From: Diogma glabrata
Lineage: Eukaryota; Arthropoda; Insecta; Diptera; Cylindrotomidae
Assembly (NCBI GenBank): GCA_963693315.1
Contig: OY856188.1
Location: 101,806,462 to 101,870,461 of the forward strand
Length of the DNA: 64,000 nt
Direction: 5' to 3'
Positions 1 to 11,895 of this stretch are shown here, in pieces. The position numbers and the translations under genes were made by a program. Each line of letters opens with the position of its first letter. The stretch's first letter is position 1. Below the pieces are notes generated by a model. The model worked only from the letters and a program-made list of their open reading frames with translations. It made no database searches and was not told the DNA's origin.

Positions 1-7
1 ATAACCA

Positions 8-104
8 TTCTATTCAATAGACTTTCCTTCGATGTTCAATTTCTATTCAATAAACTTTCCTTCAATATCCAATTTCCATCCAATAAACTTTCCTTCAATA
101 GATA
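8..104. repeat. Short tandem repeat, ~33-bp unit, three copies
   Basis: Three imperfect head-to-tail copies of a unit ending CAATAAACTTTCC can be read; the first is degenerate. An 82-codon frame crosses it, but it is only the translation of this repeat and of T-rich DNA. Confidence 0.6.
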
Positions 105-1429
105 TCTTTCACTCGCCACCTTTTTTTCCCTTCTCGTTTAACCTCAAACAACCAACAGCAAAACAACTTTCAACACTACCCTCGTATAATTTTTTGGAGG
201 TAATATTATTTCGGATTTTAAGTATTTTCACTCTATATTTCCATTTTTTTTATGACCATACAATCAGATTTTTTTTGTAACAAAAAAAACAACACATTTC
301 GATTTAATTACAAACCACTCAATAAAAATTCTTTTATTTTTTTTTTCAGAAATTAATTTTCTACATTAATATTTATTTAATAATTTTCTGAGATAATATT
401 AATAATTATAAGTTAACCAAATTTAATTGAACTTTTGATTCTATATAACTCAAAATTTTTAATTTTCTTTTACACCAAAAGGTTCGTTTTATTAAAATTT
501 CCTTGCGTAAAGTTTAACACTGGATTTCAAAATCTTATTTTATGTGGTTTTCTTTTGACTTTTCCAAATCAATTTATAAATTCGGGTCTGAAAAGAACAA
601 AAAACAAAAGTTGATGTGAAATATGTTTGTATTAGTGATATTTAAATGGCGGTTGTCTACTTTTAAATTTGAAAAAATTCGTATAATAGCATATTCTGCA
701 ATTTCGTATTTAAATATTTATATTAGTTTCAATTAATTTGTAAATAAAATAATTTTGTTTTATTAATTCATATTTGTTTTCAATTTAAATTACTTCATTT
801 TAGAGAAAAGCGTCTTCGTTTTTTTCTATGATGCATCTTTTTTCATCCGCCCAATGAAATATAATATTTTAATTCTAATAAATCCATTTTAGAGTATTTT
901 TTATTTATTAGGAGTTATTTTATTAAATGTTAGTTACATTATACTGTATATATAATACAAAACACAATAATTAGTTCTTCAAAATTAAACAATTCATAGT
1001 TATATAAAAATTGTCGTTAACAAAACGTTTATTTTTTAAATATTCTTTGTTGATATTAGTAATGTCAGAAAAATTTACGAAAAAATGCACATTTTTTTTT
1101 TGATGTAAATCGGAAAAAAAAAGATGTTTTTGGGTGAAAAGAACAAAATTTTTGATTTACATCAATTTTTTTTGATGGATTTGGGTGAAAAGAATTCGAC
1201 ATTAAACAATCGATTTCAAACAAGCGATTTAGTTATTAACACTCGAAAGAGGAAAACAAAATGGCTCTTATTTAATCACTTTGGTAATCAAAAATTAAGA
1301 CCGGAATAATCTATATTCTTCATTTAATCTCTAACGCGGGCTCGCGAAAAAAAACTTTTTATTATTCTTCGTTTAATTTCTAAAAGCGAACAATCGATTA
1401 ATGATTTTGAAAATCGAACTTCAAAAAAA
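105..1429. other. AT-rich non-coding stretch
   Basis: No coding frame, RNA gene or clear element boundary is visible. The motif TTGGGTGAAAAGAA occurs twice at about 1130 and 1182. Part of the stretch may be the unrecognisable remainder of the LTR relic to its right, because a full 1933-bp LTR plus the MITE would reach to about 420. Confidence 0.4.
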
Positions 1430-2889
1430 AAAATCTTTATCTTTAATCGATTGAAAATCCAAAAACGAACTAATTTCCAAAAATGTAAAACACACCATTT
1501 AAATATAATCTAAAGCCGCCTTTTCAGTTGCTGCAGTGTGTGCGTTCACGCTTTCGTTCCTTCAGTAATGTTTACTCTTCGATTTTTTAGTTGATGAAAA
1601 ATTTGCACAACGATTTTGTCGCCATCTGCATTTTAAAATAATCAAGTGTTTGAAATGGCTCATATTTATATTTACAACATGTAATAGCAATAACATTATG
1701 CATAACATCACGTTTTTATATTAATATTATATTCATATACAAACTATATAATCACAAAATATTCAGTACAATAAATTCTGCAGTTTAAGCAAATTACAAA
1801 ATTCAAGATGTTTGACGTTTGTGATGTCAACAAATACACAATTTTTTTATGTTTCGGTATTTTCTCTTTTTAAATTGTAATGTTCTTATCTCTTTCTTTT
1901 TTTTGTTCAGAGAAAAAGTTAAAATTAAACCAACTCTGATGAAAAATCTGCAGCAGAAAAAATCACAATTTTTAAGAAATATGATTGGTTTAAAAAAAAA
2001 CTGAATGAACGAACGCAAACACTGCAGCAACTGAAAAAGCGGCTTAAAACAAAGAGTGTGTAAAGGAGATCATTATTCAAGCATTCGTATGTCCATTAAT
2101 ATTGCCATTTCATTTTACAAAATAAAGGAATTTTATCATTTTTAATACGAAAGCTAGTTTAGGATCGACATTCTGTTTCATCTTCTTATTGTCAATCATA
2201 AAAACAAAGAATCAACCACATATAAATTGCATTTGTTTATTTATTTATTTATTAAATTTAAAATTTTGATTTGGTTTGGACAATTTTACAGTCCACATCC
2301 CCAATTGCATTTGTTTGCAATTCGTATTAATTTCATAAAAGAAATGAAAACCGTTTATGATTTTTTTAACGAAACTAATATGATCAATAAACCAATACAA
2401 CTAAAAGCATTAAATAAAATCAGATCGTATCAGAGAATATTAACGAAAACGTTTTAATGTAAAATGCAATTATGTAGATTTTCTGTTGTTTGCTTTAACC
2501 AATTTAAAATAAAGGAAATCGATAATGTTATGATGGTAACAAGATGATTATGGAAAATCGTATTGTTAAAAATCGTATATTGGAGGAGCGATTAATAAAT
2601 TCTTTATATTGTTTGTTAATTGAACGGACAATGAGTAATATAATGCATTATCGAGAATACTATATCGTTATGCGCGTTTGCGGATGTTGTTGCAAAAATA
2701 CCAAAATGGGAAAGTGTGGCAATTGGACGGAAATGTATCTTTGACTGTTCGTTGGTTGATTAACCGCAAATGCCAAAGCATATATTTCCTTCCAATCCAT
2801 CAGTACCGAACCTGAACTCGTTCTGGAGTGGGGGTAGATTCTCTTATAAATGCTACTGGTCCGATCTCACGTCGAATTGTGGCATAACA
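1430..2889 (-). mobile_element. Decayed LTR of the gypsy-B family, minus strand, with a MITE inside
   Basis: Read on the minus strand from 2889, the sequence starts TGTTATGCC and follows the first ~180 bases of the intact LTR at 25418, including the TATTTATAAGAG-like promoter box and the block containing CCAGAACGAGTTCAGGTTC. Similarity is patchier further in but recurs in order: an ATTAAATTCCTTTGTTT-like block, a GATCTCCTT block, a GTTTAGATTATTTAAA block and a GTTCGTTTTTGGATTTT block near 1450. Spacing to the last block agrees with the intact LTR within about 20 bp once the 534-bp MITE insertion is subtracted. No gag or pol remains beside it, so it is a solo or orphan LTR. Confidence 0.65.
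1514..2044. mobile_element. MITE, 531 bp, TAA target duplication
   Basis: Imperfect terminal inverted repeats of ~50 bp begin AGCCGCCTTTTCAGTTGCTG on the left and AGCCGCTTTTTCAGTTGCTG on the right, read inward. TAA flanks it on both sides (1511-1513, 2045-2047). The intact LTR at 26170-26190 shows the corresponding unoccupied site, which confirms both boundaries. A 3-bp TWA duplication fits a PIF/Harbinger-type MITE. It has no coding capacity. Confidence 0.75.
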
Positions 2890-4600
2890 CATTCATTCAT
2901 TTTTAACTTAAATAAATGTAATTTGTATCCAAAACAAAAAAATTAATCACGTGAAGCTAAAAAATTTATTTTATTTTAATAAAAATAAGAAGAAGGTAAG
3001 CATATACATAACTTAAGCCATCTATTGTAAAGCAAAATTGCTTGTATTTTAAAATAAAATAAACCGTTGAATCGATTTCATTATTATTTTTTTTTGTAAT
3101 TTTGTAAAGATTAATAGAATAACATATATTTTAGTAAAAATATAATTCTTTAAAATAAAAAAGTGAAAATCTACAAGAAATAGCACAATTTGTATGACAG
3201 CGCCATCTAGCGTGAGTTTTAGGTAAAAATAAATATCAAAAATGGATTCCTCGACCCCAAAAACATTAAGATACTACAACTTTCCAGGATAATACAAATA
3301 AATAAGCATTATCTTATCAAATTTTTAATGATTTTTTCTTGTTAGACAGCGTTCCAAAATCACCAACTTCAAATGCGTGTAAAAAAATCTCGCACTGAAC
3401 TAAAAAAACCATTGAGGGTTTTGTTATGGATAATGTCAACATTCATTTGCATTTGGTTTCATCCCATTCGGAAAATTCGATTTTGTATCACTGTGTTATC
3501 GATTTCGAAGCAAAGATGCAATACGAGAATGCAGCGCATGTGTATGTAGTTCGACAATAATTTAAAGGCGTCTCGCTCTGTTGAAACTACAAAATACTAA
3601 TGCATCAATTGTTAGCTATTTAGTGCAGGTAGTTGATAATATTACAATTGAAAACTTATATATGTACATAAATTTTCGTTAAAAAATTCTAATTGAACTT
3701 CGCGAGCTGTTTCGGCGATACCGACATTGATATTCGCTGGCAACGATACAGATTGCGCTCCATTTTCAGTAAACTCAATTGAACTGGTTCAATTGGTGGT
3801 TTCTACCGAACAAAAATAATATGAATTTATTTTTATAAATAAAAATCAATCGAAACGAAAAAAAACACTTGCACTTGAGAATGGCGCTTGATAATATTTG
3901 TGAAACATTCTCTGAGACACTCCTCAACCCCACTGCTTTGCAATCATTTTTTATTAATGTTCTCACCAAGATTTCGTCATAAAAGACTTTCTTGTTATAT
4001 TCATGACTATGTAACAAAACACTTTTGAGCCTTTAAATTAAAAAAAACGCGCCCCACTCGACGTGTTACGGCAACGATACCAATATCCTTTATCCCTATA
4101 TTTGGTGCACTTTCGAAGCTATTGATTATCGGTTGACGTGAACAGCAACTTCGAATCTCAACGTAAACCACTAATTATTATAAATAATATTTCGTCATTT
4201 CGCGTTAAATTATCTTGCGTTAATTGATTGTCTTCTGATTTATCTGACGACATTTTAAATAAAATAAATAACGCAAAATAATTTGATGCGCATGCAAAAA
4301 GAACTAAACTGGAACTGATTTGAATTACAGATGAGCGAAAAAATGAACGTAATTTTCATGGTCAAAATTATTTTATATTTTGATTCTGTTTCATTTCATT
4401 TGAAAATACTATTAATTATCTTTATCTATCTTTTCCAACTAATTTGTAAAAGGCAAAACATGTCAACGCTTTTTAATATGTTTGTACACTGTTTGGTTTT
4501 TGTTACTTCTATGATTTTATTTTTACATACATACATACAATACCAGCAACCATTCTGAAAATTTTTTGTTTCATATTTCTGGGGGAATTACGGATATGTA
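2890..4600. other. Non-coding AT-rich stretch
   Basis: No supported gene or element is visible. The short open frames here (for example 3775-4017 minus and 4331-4558 plus) lack recognisable motifs and have low-complexity translations. Confidence 0.4.
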
Positions 4601-4607
4601 TACTAAA

Positions 4608-4945
4608 TATTAATACGCAGCTGAAAATAACGGCACTAATTCAGTTTAAATTTAAATAGCGCCGAGAACTCAATTTAAATATAATTTGTGTAATAGCGGC
4701 GAGATCTCAACTCTTTGGACTAATTCATTTCAAACGGAATTAGTACCAAGATATTCAATTTTAAATTTTTCTGACATAACGACGAGGTTTTTAATTCTCG
4801 GCGCTATGTTAGTGTAATCAAATTGAAAATTTCATCTTTGCGCTATTTTAGTTTGAATTGAATTAGTGCCGAGACTCTATACAAAATTTTCTCGGCGCTA
4901 TGACAGTATTTTTTTCGGCGCTATTACAGTCGGCATTAAGTCAGT
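4608..4945. repeat. Inverted-repeat element with CGGCGCTAT motifs
   Basis: CGGCACTAATTCAGTTTAAA at 4630 pairs with an inverted copy around 4840-4870. CGGCGCTAT or its complement recurs about six times across the segment. This looks like a decayed MITE or foldback element; no target duplication could be fixed. Confidence 0.45.
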
Positions 4946-4989
4946 ATACCGTTGCATTCTGGCAAAAAAGGTTTTGTATAAATCGTGAA

Positions 4990-5960
4990 TAAAAAAAAAA
5001 CTTCAGCTCAAACTTCAGTACTTATGTCACTCGCCAAGATTTGCGAATATTCATTTTTCTTTATTTAAAAAAAGGTAGGCTAATATTGCGAAATTTTTGT
5101 CCAAAAAAAAAAATGAAAAAATATGCTGGCAGGAAGTTCTAGATATCCATGTAATGGAAATTTGTCAAAATCCGTCGCTTGTTACGATAAACTGGCCATA
5201 AATCGACAGTCACAAATTTTACATACAAAACGAAAACATGCTTCCATTCCTTGACCCGTTGGCCCAAAAAAAAAGGAGAAAATATGCTGGCAGGAAGCTC
5301 TAGATAGCCATGTGATGGAAATTAGTCGAAATCCAACACTTGCTACTTAAAAGGTCATAAATCGACAGTCAGAAATTTTACATACACAACAAAAATATGC
5401 AGCTATACCTAGACCCGTTGCTCGATTAAGATCAAACTTCAGCACGGTGCATATTTTGGTCCCATCTCTCAGTTTGTATGTCACTCGCCAAGATTTGCGA
5501 CTTGTCATTTTTTTGGATTTAAAAAAGGGTAGGCTAACCCCTCCTTGCAAAAAAAAAATGAAAAAGTATGCTGGCAGGAGGCTCTAGATATCCATGTAAT
5601 CGGAATTAGTCAAAAGCCGACGCTTGCTACACGTAAAAGTGGCCATAAATCGATAGTCTCAAATTTTACATACAAAACGTAAATATGCTGCCATACCTAG
5701 ACCCGTTGCTCGATTAAGCTCAAACTTCAGCACGGTGCATGTTTTGGTTCCATCTCTCAGTTTGTGTGTCACTCGCCAAGATTTGCGACTACTCATTTTT
5801 CTAGATTTAAAAAAGGGTAGGCTAACAACCCCTAGCATATTTTGCGAAATTTTTGTCAAAAAAAAAAATGAAAAAAAAATTCTGGCGGAAGTTTTAGATA
5901 TCCATGTAATGGAAATTAGTCAAAATCCAGAACATTTAAGACTTACATCCTTAACTGATT
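4990..5960. repeat. Satellite-like tandem array, ~312-bp unit (array 1)
   Basis: Three to four diverged head-to-tail units are present. Landmarks recur in order: GGCCATAAATCGACAGTC, AACTTCAGCACGGTGCAT, CACTCGCCAAGATTTGCGAC, AAAAAAGGGTAGGCTAAC, and ATGCTGGCAGGAAGCTCTAG at about 5123, 5286, 5569 and 5879. Full spacing is ~283-312 bp; the first interval (~163 bp) is a deleted unit. Minus-strand frames of 66-67 codons repeat with the array and are not taken as genes. Confidence 0.85.
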
Positions 5961-8210
5961 AAATTTACATTAATTTACATTTCAATTGTAGTGAAAAAGG
6001 ACTTACTTCTTCGTGAATTTGATGGAACAATGTACATTTAACAATTGCAGTTGATCATTTAACAATTATTGAGCTGGACATCAATTTTATTACAATGTGA
6101 GCTTCCAAGCCAAGATGGCGAACAATATTCTGCTGCAGCATACACCATCGAAAGGGCTGATTGCCTCAAACAATTTGCATTTGCACCCCATGAAGTTCAA
6201 GCTAAATTTGGTATCAAATTATTTCTTGACCAAACTTTCATTGCTTTCTCTTCCAAATGCTGTTTGTATGTTAATGATCAATCCAACTTGACTCCTAGGT
6301 ATTTAGGATTATGATTGTGATTCAAAACTATATAAAGATTTGAACTTCTAAGAAAAACTATAATTATAATTTCCACCGGATAGCTCAAAACTGCATTAAA
6401 ACTGAAACACTGATTCTAACACAACAAATAAATAATCACTTGGAAACCTCCTATATCACAAAATCACAGAAACATTAATTGCTAACAAGAGAATAATTTA
6501 ATCAAAAAAATGAATCAACAATTATACAAAGTAAAACTTAAAAAAATAACCTTACATTATTTTGTGTCTTCACTGTTTTCAATATCATATAACCACTTTT
6601 CAATATCATATAACCGATTCCAATATCATATAACAACCTCCATCGCTGTAATAGTTTTCCTTCATCAACGCAGCATATGGATGGATAAAACTACCATCAC
6701 AAACAAAAACTTCATAATATCACCAGTGTGAACAACAATATTTTCTCCATTCACTACAACTATTCCATCTTCCAGTGTCCTTATATAACTAATGACACAT
6801 AATTCCGCTCGACTTTTCTTAAGTTGTCTATTTCCAAAACTTATCAACCATCATCTGTTGTTTCATTATCATCCTTTGCATTGATTGATTGATTGTTACA
6901 TAAAATTTTACATTACTAGATTTAACATAGAACCTTTGAGCGCCAAGTGATTTTCCTAATGATGCAAAATAGGAATATCGTGCATGGATAATAATATAGT
7001 TTTAGAAAATGATGAAGGTTGAACAAATAAACTCATTTTTATTTGTGGCTTTTGAATTTATTTATGTCAAATTTTTATTTCGGTTTGACAGATAACTTTT
7101 GTTTTCACTAAACTCATTACATCGAAACAAATAAAAACAACCAAGAAACACGAATATCACAATTTATAAAAAGATATTTTTATTTTTTTCTATAATAAAA
7201 AGAATTATATATTTTTAACCTTACCTATAAATGTTACCATATTTATTTGTTTTTAACTTTAATTTGTTACTAAACTTTTTTATTTTAAAAATCATAATCA
7301 CTTATAGCTTTCAAATCAAACTATATTTTATAGCTAGGTAGTCATTCTCGCTGTAAAGAATTCTAAATAAATATAGCTTCCCAATCAAACTAAAAATTAC
7401 AGCTAGTCATTCACGCTGTATATAATCCTTCTAATTATTGTACTTTGACTTGTATTTAATTGTATTATATTTTGCTCCACTTCCACAGAATTCTGGTAGT
7501 TGTTGTTAATCCATTCTTTATTTATTAACCTTCACAAACATTAATCCATTCTTCATTTTCCATTATAACAAAATGAATCATTTACAAATATGGAACATTA
7601 TATTATATACCAAAACTTTTTATTTCAAATATTAAAATAGACCTTATAACAATTTACAATACAATACACAACATAGAAGAGATAAACAGATTAAAACAAT
7701 CAATTTTTTAAAGATAAAATATTTTAAAGGAATTTGTAATTACTTTTCAAATTGAAAACATGAACGCTTTAAAATTGAGGAAAACTTATATCTGAATTTT
7801 ATTTTTTTGTTTTTTAAAATCAACGAAAAAATCATGGCATACTAAATTGAAATTTTAAAATTTTAATTTAGATGTTCGCCACACACTAACTTTAAAAATT
7901 ATTATCCAAACATTTGGATTTTCAAAATTATACTGATTGATTTTATTCCAAAAATTCGTATTTTTATATCATACCATAGGTTTTCTGTTTACCCCCTCCA
8001 GCAATAATAAACATGTTTTGTTGATTGAAAATTGACGACGCAAATAAACCATCAACAGTAGCATACAAAAATGTTGCTACAAGAAAATTAATAAAATTAT
8101 GATTGAGTTTGGAAATTATTGTTTTCAGAGTAAAGATTATCATAGTCTGCCGTAACAAATATTCCATTCATACTAATATTCACCTTACGTTTGGCTTCCC
8201 TGTTATTTAA
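5961..8210. other. Non-coding stretch with small tandem repeats
   Basis: No gene is supported. There are three copies of a ~20-bp unit containing CAATATCATATAACC at 6577-6633, and an imperfect ~70-bp duplication at 7308-7430 built on AGCTAGTCATTC.CGCTGTA. Two short frames (6069-6314 plus, 6665-6847 minus) have protein-like composition but no domain I can name. Confidence 0.4.
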
Positions 8211-8214
8211 GTGA

Positions 8215-10370
8215 AATGCAGAAACCTCAGTTTTTAATGGAATGGGCCTGTGTCGCCATTTTTTAGATAATCACGATAATCACAATTACGTTCAGATCAC
8301 TTGTTAAAAATTCTTCACCTTCTTCAAAAGAATCACATTGATATGTAATAGCCAAATCATCTGCAAATTGAAATTTCTTACTGTCTATCATTGGTAAATC
8401 ATACGAGTATAAATTGAACAGTGTTGGAGCCAAAACAGCCTTGAGTTAAATAATTATTTAAACGACGCCATCTACTAGATTTGTCATTCATAAACACTCT
8501 AAAGTAACGATTAGATAGCATGTTGTTGACTAAATTCAAAATTATACTGCAAGGAACAACCATAATTAACTTCAATAATAAGCCTTCTCTCCACACTGTA
8601 TCGTATGCAACAGTTAAATCAACAAAAACAACAAAAGCCTTCTTTAATTCTTGAAACCTTTTTTCAATAAATGTAGTTAAAGCTAATACTTGTTCCATGT
8701 AACCTCTATTTTCACGAAAACCTGCCTGTTCTTTCGGTACAATTTCATTTATCACAGGATATATTCTATTAAGAATCAATCTTTCAAGTAGTTTGTAAGG
8801 AACACACAGCAGAGAAATCGGTCTATAATGAGAAGCATCATTTCCGTTACGACCAGGTTTACAAATCGCTATTACTTTTGATCTCTTAAATATTTTTGGT
8901 AAGATACCACTGTTCAATATGTTTGAATAAAAATTGAGTAACCAAACCTTCGCAAAGGACCACAGTTTTTTAGCATTTCCGGAAATATTCCATCAAAATC
9001 AGCTTACCAGTTTTAATTTGATTTAATTCAATTATAATTTCTTCCAGTTTGAAGTTACTACAAAAGACTGGATTAGGAGATAATTTTTTTTTCATTGATC
9101 TTAATTTTTGTTTGACCATTTTTGTCTGTTTATGATCTATTTTATTCTTTGCGTTTACCAATAATTTATGAGCCACTTCATCAGGAGTTATAGCTTTACT
9201 TGGGCACACATTTTTTGATGAATTCGTGCCTAGTTTATGCAATAAATTCTAAGCTTTTCTACTTGCATGCCTCTTTTTCATTCTATTTTCATTTAGGAGA
9301 TCCATTAGGCGATTTGCAACACAAACAGAGGTAGTGTTTTGATATGTAGCGTGCAATTCGTTACATTCATTGGTCCAGCCAGGTATATATTTTGGACGAT
9401 GACCTCTTGGTATTGATTTCTTTGAAGCAATTTTAACAACATTCGTAAAATTGTCGTATTCATTAGGTAATGGTGAGATTTTTTCTATTTTATCATCCAA
9501 TAGTTTAGCAAATAATGTCCAATGAACCTTTTCAAAGTTCCAATGATGTTTCTTCAATGAGCAAACATATGGAATTGTTAAACAAAAACTAACAATTATT
9601 GGACGATGTTGACTATGAGGGAACCCTCCTAGAATTTACTTCGTATATTTCCTTTGACCGTCATCACATGTAGATGCTTTACAAATATCTGGATTATAAT
9701 CATGATTATGACGACCTGAATGAAATGAAACTCTTTGCTTAGGGTCATATAACACATTAAGTTGGTTCATGGTTATCCAATCGAACAACAAATTTCCATT
9801 TCTATCATTACGATCATATCCCCAAGTTTGATGATGACTATTAGCATCACCAATATAAACAACTGGATGAGATTGCAACGACAGCGGTGAATCTGATCAA
9901 TCAACACTTGGTGGTTTGTAAAAGTTGACTATTTTCATTTCATTGATTTGATTGAATACAAATTTCAGCAATGTTATTGGCCTTTTTAATCAAAAGCAAC
10001 ACTTCTCAACAATCGGTTATTTAATCTTTCACGTACGTAGCTATACCAACTCTTTTGTCATACACACCAGCAACCAAAAAGTATTCAAAGATATAGCCTC
10101 TTCTTTCTAAATCTGGTTCATCCATTGTAAAGATGCTCTTGAATATTTATTACATCTATTTCTTTTTCTAATGCCAATCGACTTAGATATTCTGATTTAG
10201 GTTTTGATATGTCTTCAATATTTATTGAGCAAATTTTTAAAGTTTGTTGTATTGAAATACAATGTTGTAAAGCTGTTGTTCCATTTTCTTCTTCTAAGTG
10301 ATAATTTTTATTATAATGTTCCCCATAAGAACTTACTACAAGGAACAAATTGGGGATTATATTCCTCAAT
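8215..10370 (-). pseudogene. LINE (non-LTR retrotransposon) ORF2, endonuclease plus reverse transcriptase, broken
   Basis: Minus-strand pieces of one retrotransposon polyprotein lie in order. An AP-endonuclease start containing ICSINIEDIS is at 10369-10118, and the endonuclease middle (IGDANSHHQTWGYDRNDRNG) is at 9878-9636. A linker follows at 9557-9249. The reverse transcriptase at 9242-8399 has HYRPISLLCVPYKLLE, EQAGFRENRG and FVDLTVAYDTVW, and the FADDL catalytic box is near 8340. Frameshifts and stops separate the pieces. Sequence after the FADD box ends by about 8215, so the thumb and 3' end are missing. The layout fits APE-type LINEs (Jockey/CR1 neighbourhood); the clade is not resolved. 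It is not functional. Confidence 0.85.
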
Positions 10371-10375
10371 TTTTA

Positions 10376-10394
10376 AGTAGTAGTAGTAGTAAAG
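10376..10394. repeat. (AGT)n microsatellite
   Basis: Five to six AGT repeats sit just beyond the 5' end of the minus-strand LINE. Confidence 0.7.
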
Positions 10395-10479
10395 TATTTT
10401 ATTATAAAACTAAATTAAATTAAATTTTAATTGTTTTAGAAAAAAAATATTCGACTGCATGACATTAAAGTCAAAGAAA

Positions 10480-11190
10480 AGGAAACTGGCCGTAAATTGA
10501 CAGTCACAAATTTTACATACAAAACGAAAATATGCTGCCATATCTAAACCCATTGCTCGATTAAGCTCAAACTTCAGCACGGTGCACGTTTTGGTTCCAC
10601 CTCTCAGTTTGTGTATCACTCACCAAGATTTGCGACTGCTCATTTTTCTGGATTTAAAAAAGAATAGGCCAACCCCTTGCATATTTTGCGAAATTTTCAT
10701 CCAAAAAAATGATAAAATATACTAGCAGGAAGCTCTAGATATCCATGTAATGGAAATTAGTCAAAATCCGACGCTTGCTACGTAAATCTGGCCATAAATC
10801 GACAATCACAAATTTTACATACAAAACGAAAATATGCTGCCATACTTAGAGCCATTGCTCGATTAAGCTCAAACTTCAGCACGGTGCATGTTTTGGTCCC
10901 ACGTCTCAGTTTGTATGTGACTCGCCAAAATTTGCGACTACTCATTTTTCTGGATTTAGAAAAGGGTAGGCTAACTAACCCTTGCATATTTTGCGAAATT
11001 TTGGTCCAAAAAAAAAAAAATGAAAACATTTGTTGGCAGGAAGCTTTAGATATCATTATAATCAAAATTAGTCAAAACAAGATGGTTGTTACATAAAACT
11101 GTTCATAAATTGACAAAAATTGATTTGACTTTTTCATACAAAACGAAACTATCGACAAAACATGCTGGCATTCTTAGACCCTTTATTTGA
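10480..11190. repeat. Satellite-like tandem array, same family as 4990-5960 (array 2)
   Basis: Two full units and a partial third repeat the array-1 landmarks in the same orientation: CTCAAACTTCAGCACGGTGC at about 10568 and 10868, and the GCAGGAAGC block near 10730 and 11037, a spacing of about 300-310 bp. Together with array 1 it brackets the ~4.5 kb that contains the minus-strand LINE. Confidence 0.85.
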
Positions 11191-11805
11191 TTAAGCTTTG
11201 CTTCACTACGATTCATATATTCGTCTCCTCTTACAATTGATATTTGATTCGGACTAATCCCTTGTCTTTTTTCCAAGTTTTTTTCTAAAACAAAATTTGA
11301 AAATAGGGACCAATCGAAATAATTTTAACTAAAATGAATGTTGTATAAAACGGTTACCAATCAATCAGCTATCGTCATTTTGCAATGTATAACAATATTA
11401 AATGAATTCTTATTAGAGGTAATATCCTCTTTAGTCCAGGAGTAATCAAGTAATATCTCCAGTTTATATTTGTATTATTATGCTCTTGTTGTTGTTTTAT
11501 ATGGGTTTTAGAAGACTCTCTTGTTTTTGAGACTGCCCTTTACTTGGTTTAAGTCAATTTTTAGTGACCAATACAGCATTTGTTTTTATTTTTTGTAAAT
11601 GAAAATTTTTAATATTATTTTTATGAAGATTTGTCAGTGAAACAGCACACATCCACATTGCCCCACTTTTTTGCTTTCAAAAAAAAGAATAATAGTATTT
11701 AAAATAATTAAAACAATTATTTTATTAAATAATTATTAAATTTGTTGATTTAATAAAAATTATTAAAATAAAATTATTATTATAATTATTTTATTTTATT
11801 TTCAG
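11191..11805. other. AT-rich stretch, possible intron
   Basis: There is no coding signal. The right end is a pyrimidine/AT-rich run closing in TTATTTTATTTTCAG at 11805, a good 3' splice site for the small exon that follows. Confidence 0.35.
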
Positions 11806-11895
11806 TATGATGTTGAAAAAGCAGCATCTCCTGCTGTGCCTCAATATACTAGCAATCCAATTTGTATAGAAGAATTACGTTTAGATGATTTGTAA
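11806..11895 (+). CDS. Candidate orphan terminal exon, function unknown
   Basis: Directly after a strong acceptor (TTTTATTTTCAG), 29 codons read open to TAA at 11893-11895. The peptide is complex and not AT-biased; it contains PQYTSNPICIEELRLDDL at its end. No upstream exon could be found in the window, which is filled with minus-strand LINE and repeats to the left. EELRLDD resembles the tail of the GLEBS motif of Nup98-type proteins, but it is far too short to assign. It could be a last exon of a host gene whose other exons lie beyond a large intron, a captured exon, or chance. Confidence 0.3.
   Translation, partial: YDVEKAASPAVPQYTSNPICIEELRLDDL

Noticed and set aside
5347..5859. Minus-strand frames of 66-67 codons with similar products (also near 10410-11065)
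   Set aside because: They are translations of the ~312-bp tandem repeat, similar only because the repeat is; no start context or domain.
6069..6314. 81-codon frame as a real gene
   Set aside because: Protein-like composition but two overlapping frames compete, no recognised motif, no splice or promoter signal; left unannotated as a gene.
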